A stretch of DNA of 64,000 bases, taken from positions 31,544,376 to 31,608,375 of the forward strand of contig NC_085872.1 in assembly GCF_034702125.1 (NCBI RefSeq). Direction: 5' to 3'. Of this stretch, positions 56,320 to 64,000 are shown piece after piece. Made by a program: the position numbers and the translations under genes. The DNA comes from Engraulis encrasicolus (taxonomy: Eukaryota > Chordata > Actinopteri > Clupeiformes > Engraulidae). How positions within the stretch are numbered: position 1 is the stretch's first letter; each line of letters starts with the position of its first letter. The notes under the pieces are model-generated. The model saw nothing but the letters and a program-made list of their open reading frames with translations. It was not told the origin of the DNA and made no database searches.

Positions 56320-57870
56320 CTTGAAGACTAAATGTTCTTGGCTGATATGACTGTGTGGTGCTTAAATCACATTTATATGACAGAGTGATACCCACTGAGC
56401 TTGTCGGAATTCAAACTCCCAAAATATTTTTATACCGTTCACTATTTTGATGGATTTAAAATGACACGGCGATCGGATCTTGTTTAGTAAGCTGTCATAA
56501 ATTTAAAGAGCTTCAGATATAATTTTCGGTATGCAGAGTGAGCAACAAAAACACCCTACAAAAAAGGAAGCTGATTTCCCTGTTCCAAAGATGGATCTCT
56601 GCGACTTGTTTTTCTTTATTTAATCGCTCTGTAGAATTCTCTGGGAAACAAAACAACAGACCAGACCAAAATGGCCATTTAAATGTCCGGCCCAGCCCAG
56701 AAGAAATGGACCAGGCATGAGCATATGTCTCCATAGTTTTTCAAACCTCAAACATAGTACTACTGTTTTTGCTCTGTCTCTCTCTCCTTTTCTCTTCTCT
56801 CTAGTTCATTTCTCGTTTAGTCTGCCGTGTGTGGAAGCCTGGATGTGACCAGGACTTTTCTCTGTTCATTTCCCGGGGTGGCAGCCCTGCATGGTGGTTT
56901 ATCCCCCAATTGTAATTTGGCGACTGGCAGATGCCTCGGGGCCCTGTGTGTAATTACTGTACTGCTACCCAGGGCCCCTGGACGGGACAAGTGCCCCTTT
57001 ACTGACGGACCCAAGCCACCAAAAGGCTACTGCACAGCCACCCCATGCTCTCAATGGACAAATAAAGCTAAATGTTAATATATCAGGTGGATTTCTTCTC
57101 CTTGCTAAAAGGTAAAGAATGTGTTTCAGTAGTTTATTTCCAGAATATATGCAGCCCATGCTGCTCACAAATGTTATCTTATCCATTAATATTTACCACC
57201 ACCAACTCCTAAGTATACAGGTACATTATGAATGATGAATGATTGATGAATGATTTTCCATGTCCGCCATATTGAATTACCATCTTTGGCTACAAGACGA
57301 ACTGTATGTTGGTCAGACCAGTAAATATTATTCTATTATTTTTTTAATTTATTACTCAAACTTGTGAATGGGCAATGCATAATTTGAAATAAATTACTTA
57401 TATTACATACAGGACCTTTAAAAGGATTCTCTGACAAATCCTCACAATTTTACCAGACCTTACCAGTCGAAAATGATTGCCTGGATTCTCTCTTGGCCCT
57501 TCAATGAACATAAAACATGCATTGCACTGCACAACTCTGAGACGTAGTCAGTGTGCTAAATAGAGTCCACTGCAAAGGTGTAATTTTAACATTATAAGCC
57601 AAAGACACATGTGGTTTGAGGCCTAATTCTTTTTTTCAGAGGCTGGGAGGGACTACAATTGCAGTACAAATTTAGAGTACACAGCATGCACACATACTAT
57701 AGCGGGACCTTGAAAAAGCAGACCTCATACATCTCTTGAGTGTATTTGCAGAGGTTTGAGCCATGGAAGTTTGCACTGCATGAAGTAGTTGTACCCAGCC
57801 TGGCATGCCCCACAGTCTTGTACATTCATACAGCAGCTTTCCAGCTTATGATGGCACTCAAGTGCCTGAT
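56320..57870. other. upstream intron/flank without recognised genes
   Basis: No exon-like sequence seen; the GC-richer patch 56815-57065 has small open frames on both strands but no recognisable product. Confidence 0.45.
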
Positions 57871-57878
57871 AGGCCTAC

Positions 57879-58120
<242 letters not shown>

Positions 58121-58366
58121 AATGTACTGATACTACCCCTAAATGCAAATATAAAAAATGCTAGTTTTGCTGAAGTTACTTTCGGCTTACTGTATATCAA
58201 CTAACCAATGGCATCCTTCTATAATCCTTTCTATGATTTCCACACACAAAAGCACAATCTCTCTCACACCCATATATGTGCACAGACACTCACACATTAT
58301 CAAGCAAAACCACAACAGTCAGCATATCAGCACAGCACACAGGTACAGTAAACACATGTGTGCGTG

Positions 58367-58483
<117 letters not shown>

Positions 58484-58489
58484 TTACGT

Positions 58490-60130
58490 ATATTCCCTAA
58501 AAAGTAATGGTTGCACACTGCCACTTCAAGAGGATCACTCCCAGGTCGGCCGTCACACCGGGTCCTATTTTAGGAGTCCACTTGTAGAGAGACTCACCGA
58601 TAACACCACTTAAGGTATGGCCTTTTCCAGCCACCAGATAGCATTACACATATCGGCCCTTGTGTTCTTCAAATTTTCATAGGTGCAGAGCATCTCTTAA
58701 GAGCATATTTTGGGGAGGCGAGGTACCTCGGTGAAGTCCTTTAAGTGTGGGGAATGCATAGCATTCACAGACCAAATATCCAACACAAACTCACACTCTG
58801 AGCGCTACTGAAAGGGGAGGAAAGGAATGCAAAAATAGCCGCCCATTTGTGTGTGCTTCACAGGTACATCTCCTTCCTGTCTCAGTGTGACCAAGTCGTG
58901 TCTACCTCAAAGCAGCCTAAAAAAGTCCCTCCACTCCTGTGTTCCAAGATAAACCCATGGATGAGGCACACCATGGCCTCAGAACATCCCCCTGCTGAGT
59001 CTCAATGGACAGCACCAGCGTTCCTGAGCGGGGTCCAAAAAAGGCCAGATCAGTTTCTGGCTAAGCTGAGCCAAGGCCAAGTTATTTTTAAAAGTGCATT
59101 TTTGTGGGAAATGTGCAGACAGCAAGGACCCCCGGCTACACAGAGGAGAGTGGAGCAGAGGGGAGAAGTTAGAGGCCATTTCTGAGCTTGGAGTGGGTCA
59201 ACACATCCTATGCCTCTTTTCCACTGCCGGTTTTCTGGTAGGCCTACAGCTCGACACAGCATGACTCGGCCGCCACTTCTGGCTTTTCGATTGGCCACAA
59301 CACAGCTCAATCGAAGAGCAAAAAGTGAAGACTGAGTCGCGCTGTGTCGACCTGTAGGCCTACCAGAAAACCTGCCGTGGAAAAGAGGCACTAGAGTCCA
59401 CATCCAATTCTTCCGCCATTTTCTTTGATTCATTTTGCTAGAATTTGTTGTGCCAGTTCGGCTTTTCAAAAACGAGAATAACAAGGCCGTAAAGCCACAC
59501 AAATATACATTTTGCTGCGCCTCGGTAGGCCTGTGTAAAAATACTTACTAGTGTTCGTGGTGTGACAGCTTTACTACTTTTCAAGGCAGGACAGACATCG
59601 GGATTTTTTGTGGATGTGGTATGTGGGCAAAGCACTGACCAGCAGTCAAGGGTTTCATTATGTTGCCATTGCGAAGTATGCTGTACATTCACTTAGCAAA
59701 GGACAGTGCAAGGCAGAGCAGGCAATGAAAAATACAGTAGCTAGAGTCTACAATCACTGCTAATTCCCCATTCTCATTTCAGCTTATGTTTGTGCTAATG
59801 ATGTATTAATATTTACTAATTAATAATAAATAAAGCCTCCCCACCCCCTAGGGTCAGCCCTTGCCTTATATACTACCTGGTGAGACCTGGGAGCCTCAAC
59901 CCTGCAGATGGGGCAGCTCTAAAGATTAGAACAGCAGACTGCTCTGTATGTGTGGCAAGATAGAGAGAAAGCTTGCAATGGCAGATACAAACCAATACCA
60001 TCACCAGTTTTGACCTGGTTCTTGAACAAATTGATCTAGAAATGCACTCAGAGAGTTCAGAGCTGTTTGATAAAACATTTGACTAATTGCCCAATTGCCT
60101 AATTTTTGCCCTATCCTGCAATGTTGAAGC
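58490..60130. other. upstream intron/flank, mostly unassigned
   Basis: Apart from the foldback at 59214-59392 nothing is recognised. Short open frames (58847-59185 plus, 59050-59502 minus) lack any family resemblance. Confidence 0.45.
59214..59392. mobile_element. foldback MITE
   Basis: GCCTCTTTTCCACTGCCGGT and TTTCTGGTAGGCCTACAG on the left are inverted on the right. The arms are about 70 bp with a short centre. Confidence 0.82.
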
Positions 60131-60139
60131 ATCTTTTAA

Positions 60140-60335
60140 AAATTCCTGGATCCGGATCGTGATAAGGATCACCACCAAATTTTAATCACTTGTTCCTTTT
60201 GTCATTTCCAACAACTCCACAAAATGTCATCAAAATCTGTTCATACCTTTTTCCGTTATCCTGCTGACAGACAAACAAACAGACAGACAAACAAACCAAC
60301 ACAACCAAAAACATAACCTTCTTGGTGAAGGTAAT
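60140..60335 (+). mobile_element. RTE-type LINE 3' end
   Basis: The run GGATCACCACCAAATTTTAA, TTTCCAACAACTCC, a CAGACAAACAAACAGACAG stretch and AACCTTCTTGGTGAAGGTAA matches the 3' end I associate with fish RTE-like LINEs and their SINEs. Confidence 0.55.
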
Positions 60336-61011
60336 AGTTATGAATGAAAGGATACACAAGAGATGGCCGTCAGATCAGGCCACATTACATACAGCTATGC
60401 AAAGGAACAACGGAGAGAGATGGATCAGAAAAACAACATGCTCATTGCACAGAATTAGTGATGGGATGAAATAGAAAAGGGAAAACAAAGATCAATAGAG
60501 AAGCGATGACTTGGACACTGTAGCAAAAGGGGGTCTTCTGTGAAGATTCAGCCATTCTTCAATAAGCTACACAAGTTTTTCTGGGGACAAGCACACTGGG
60601 GAGTGAGGAGAACAAACAATTCCTCAATGTTGCCACTGTGGTTGTGAAATGCTTGCCATGACCTGTGGATAATTAATGCTCAGTGCTAATTGGTGGTAAT
60701 TACCACAGAAAAGCCCACACAATGTTGGCAGAGCATCGTGCAGCATGCTGTATATCTACTGAGAACACAACACTCCATTGAGAGTTCCCAGTTCACAGTC
60801 CCTGTTAGTAAGGTGTTGAGTGAAGGAAACTGAAGAGGATGCAGGGACATTCATGCACTTTGCAAAAAATGCAGAAAGGTCATAAACATTAGATATAATG
60901 GAGAAATGATAATTGATGTGGATGAAATATGATAACTTAGGATGAAGAGAAGTAGAGCATCTTTGAGAAATTCTCACAGACACGATGTAGATAGCATGAA
61001 GAAAGAAAAAC

Positions 61012-61015
61012 AGAC

Positions 61016-61066
<51 letters not shown>

Positions 61067-61085
61067 AATAAGGAAAGAAAGAAAG
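61012..61085. repeat. (GAAA)n microsatellite
   Basis: About 15 tetranucleotide units. Confidence 0.92.
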
Positions 61086-61435
61086 AGCTAAAGAAATGAA
61101 GAAAGAGAAGAGAGAGCTATGAGAAACTTTAAAGGTGGCCAAAGAATTTGGCCTTATAATGAGGTTGCCATGGCGCTGACGTGGCTAGTGATTCAGGGCT
61201 CTGACCCCACATGACGCCTGTGCCCTCTGAGGGAACAAAACAACATTTACACTGTCCTCCACAGCCCAATATGGAAAAATCAAACCCCTGGTCAGAAGGG
61301 GACTAGACACAACACTATGCCACTTTGCTGGTTTGCTCGGCAGGCCTGTCACTAGGTTTGAGAGACAGGGGGGGCTTAGCCCTAGAGGAAGAAAATGCAC
61401 CGAATTTTTTTCAGCGTTGAATTAATTATTTTAAG

Positions 61436-61548
61436 AAATCCCGCGCACTGTCCATTCCACCAACAAACTTTAATACATTGTTTTGGTCATCCAACCTTCT
61501 TCATGTTGTATTAAAGTTTGTTGGTGGAATGGACAGTGTGCAGGATTT
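61436..61548. repeat. perfect hairpin, about 41-bp arms
   Basis: CGCACTGTCCATTCCACCAA with CAAACTTTAATAC (61436-61477) is inverted at 61508-61548, around a loop of about 30 bases. Likely a foldback element. Confidence 0.82.
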
Positions 61549-61952
61549 CTTTACACTTGAATGACAACCCCACAGGGATAATATCCTACGCACCTGTCCA
61601 CCTACAGAGGTGTGCAAAAGCGTCTTCTTGAACAATTATTTTAAGAGCACCATACCGATTTTTTTTAGTTACAGTGGATTTTTTAAAAATTCACATTTTA
61701 ATGAACATTCCTTATATGTAAGCTAAACAAAACATTTCAAAATATTTCAACTGATGAATATTTTTATGTTATGTTATGAGTATTATGTTTCCCCCCCGCA
61801 TAATATATTGCTGTGCACCCTGCTTTTATTGCTGTGCAATAGGATATAAGTGGCATTAAACAATAAATAAGCAAACAGGAACTTGTATTCAGATTAACTT
61901 GCCTTCTTGGTGGTTCGTATTCAGTGCTTTATTGCATTTGCTTTTGGAAAAA

Positions 61953-61954
<2 letters not shown>

Positions 61955-61992
<38 letters not shown>
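61955..61992. repeat. (AT)n microsatellite
   Basis: About 18 units followed by a T-run. Confidence 0.9.
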
Positions 61993-61996
<4 letters not shown>

Positions 61997-62677
61997 TTTT
62001 TTCAAAATCGTTAAAGGGGTAGGGGGGCTAATACTAATGTAAGGGCTAAAATAGGGCTAACGACGGCCCTGTTGCTCGGTTGTTCCTGTGCTCCTGTGTG
62101 TTCGAGTTCTTTCATAAAACTTGTTTGCTTTGATTGAATTACTGAATTACTGTACATTGAGTATTTATGTGTCTAGAGTTTATCTCCTTTCATCATTATG
62201 TATTTATCAGGTTATACACAACAAACTGTTGTACATAACGTATTCATCTGCAAATCTACGGCAAACAGATTTGGCTCTGTGCTTTTTGTCCGCATGTGCC
62301 CATTTGCCTTTTAAACTTTCACTTGCACTCTCATCTGCATTCTGCCACAGACATTTCATGTTGAACTTCCCCTATGTTTTTTTCAACGGTTTGTCTCTAG
62401 GCTATTTATTTGCCCCTACAAGATTGAATGTGACATCTTGCCGGAGTCATCAACCTTTCACTTTTCACTCGCATTTGCGTTTTGCCAAATTTCTGTTGTC
62501 CTCTCTGTCATCTGTTGGGACACATGTCTATGAGCTCACACCATTGCTAGTTTGGACAATTAAATTACAATGCATCCAAGTAGGTTGTCCATTACAACAT
62601 GCAACAGTACCCCTAATAAAACTCTTAAGCCCACCTGCTTCTTCCTCTCCATCTTTCTGTCTTCGCCTTGGCTGCTA

Positions 62678-62838
<161 letters not shown>

Positions 62839-62839
62839 T

Positions 62840-64000
62840 TTCTGTCTCTTTCTGCTATAGGGCCTCTGAGGATGACACTCTGGACAGCAGACAAGCTTTT
62901 GTCATCGGCTGTATTTCAATCTACCAGCCTGTCTACACGACATCAATTACTGCCTGTTGCCCTTGTCTGGTGAAAATGCCAATCATTACGGTATGTGTGA
63001 CTCCATTTGTGAAGGGACACCTGACTGCACAAACACCAGTCAGAAGCCAGACCATTGATTGTAGTGTTATGTTGCTATGCACAAATGCCAGACTTTGGCA
63101 CACAGATCAGGGACTATGGCATGGTGAATGCATTTTCCACCAGTTTCCCACTATATTTTATCTCTTAGTGTACACAGAGAAGGGCAAGCGGCGAGGGTGG
63201 CACCCGTGACGCTATCAATGCAGGGTGATTACAGTTATCAAAATTGTTGTTAGCTTGGTGCGGAGCCTTAGCGCTGTGATGAAAATGTCCAGATTGATTG
63301 ATTGATTGCTTTATTGACAACACATCAGTTATCTTCTATTAGAAGCACTGTTCTTCCTGTGGTCAAAACAAATTCATACATTATTTTACATTTTTCTCTT
63401 TTCTTTTACAAATAATACAAACCCCAACAGAAGACAAAAACACAAGACACACAAAACAAAACAAACTCAAAAGAGGAAATGAGAACCTATCACTCATACG
63501 TTACGTTGGTCCTATTAATACTGCTTTCACCCTATAAATAAATAGAGAGTGAAATAAAACACAAACGAAGAAAGTAGGCCTACATCAGAGCAAGTTAATA
63601 AAGTAAAGTACATCCAATAAGAATGTATGATGACATAAGCTTTTGACTGCCATCTATGTCAGTTCGATTCATCGCAGAGTTCCGAAAATCACACATACGT
63701 AATACGTATTGAAGTGTCTAGTTTTGAAATAATAATAACAATAATGAAAAAACGTGAAATGAATTTTCAACATTTGGGAGTCAACACATGGAAGTAAAAA
63801 GTGTAATTTTACCTGCATGGGAGTCAATGTGTTAATTTAGTCCTCCAGCATTATAATATTTTTGATATTATATTTGAAATTAGTGTAAGCAATGTTTTCT
63901 GGTAACAGTCTAGTTGCGGTAACTTAATTACTTGATTTACTTGGGGAAAAAAATCAACTGCCTTTGATTTGATGGTGATGTAGGTGCATTGTACAAGTGC
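62840..64000. other. upstream intron/flank, nothing recognised
   Basis: Contains a GATTGATTGATTG run near 63292 and A-rich stretches. An open frame across 62121-63209 is broken up by a microsatellite and looks random. Confidence 0.45.

Noticed and set aside
58847..59185. Plus-strand open frame of 112 codons
   Set aside because: No recognisable domain, overlaps a similar-sized antisense frame and lies next to a foldback element.

Overview
This window is vertebrate nuclear DNA, almost certainly from a teleost fish. It has long introns with canonical GT/AG splice sites. It is also very rich in CA/GT and GA/CT microsatellites and in fish-type DNA transposons (hAT, piggyBac-like, Tc1), LINE tails and a tRNA-derived SINE. 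No prokaryotic operons, CRISPR arrays or functional RNA genes were seen.

One gene dominates: a sorbs2 (ArgBP2/nArgBP2) orthologue on the minus strand, running from the start codon at 44027-44029 to the stop codon at 789-791. I assembled 27 coding exons by homology remembered from human SORBS2 and SORBS1, and checked splice sites and reading phase at every junction. An additional exon (36283-36940) is a candidate alternative first exon. In transcript order the gene encodes: an N-terminus beginning MNTDSGG (44029, 42793, 39659, 39530); a large Pro/Ser/Thr exon with internal repeats (37355-38293); the sorbin-homology (SoHo) domain (33164-30297); a linker region (30184-19935); a 2,088-bp 'neural' exon with a zinc-finger-like motif and His-rich runs (18994-16907); SH3-1 (13335-12352); SH3-2 (12195-10971); two large Pro/Ser-rich cassettes (7938-6938 and 5873-4623); two short linkers; and SH3-3 (1438-789). 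Every junction is in phase except inside the 7938-6938 exon, which is 1,001 bp and one base short of an in-frame length.

The protein is expected to be a cytoskeletal adaptor at focal adhesions, Z-discs or synapses: SoHo binds lipid-raft/adhesion partners and the three SH3 domains bind proline-rich ligands. Most variable exons are multiples of three with matching phases, so they can be skipped without breaking the frame. Skipping the four largest cassettes leaves about 733 codons, in the range of short ArgBP2 forms; including them gives about 2,490.

From 44.1 to 64 kb (upstream in transcript sense) I found no convincing coding exon. It is probably a 5'-UTR intron or upstream flank filled with repeats. 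Transposon boundaries are often exact: 8-bp duplications for hAT elements, TTAA for piggyBac-like elements, and 11-14 bp duplications for the SINEs. Several elements are nested, which gives a relative order of insertion.
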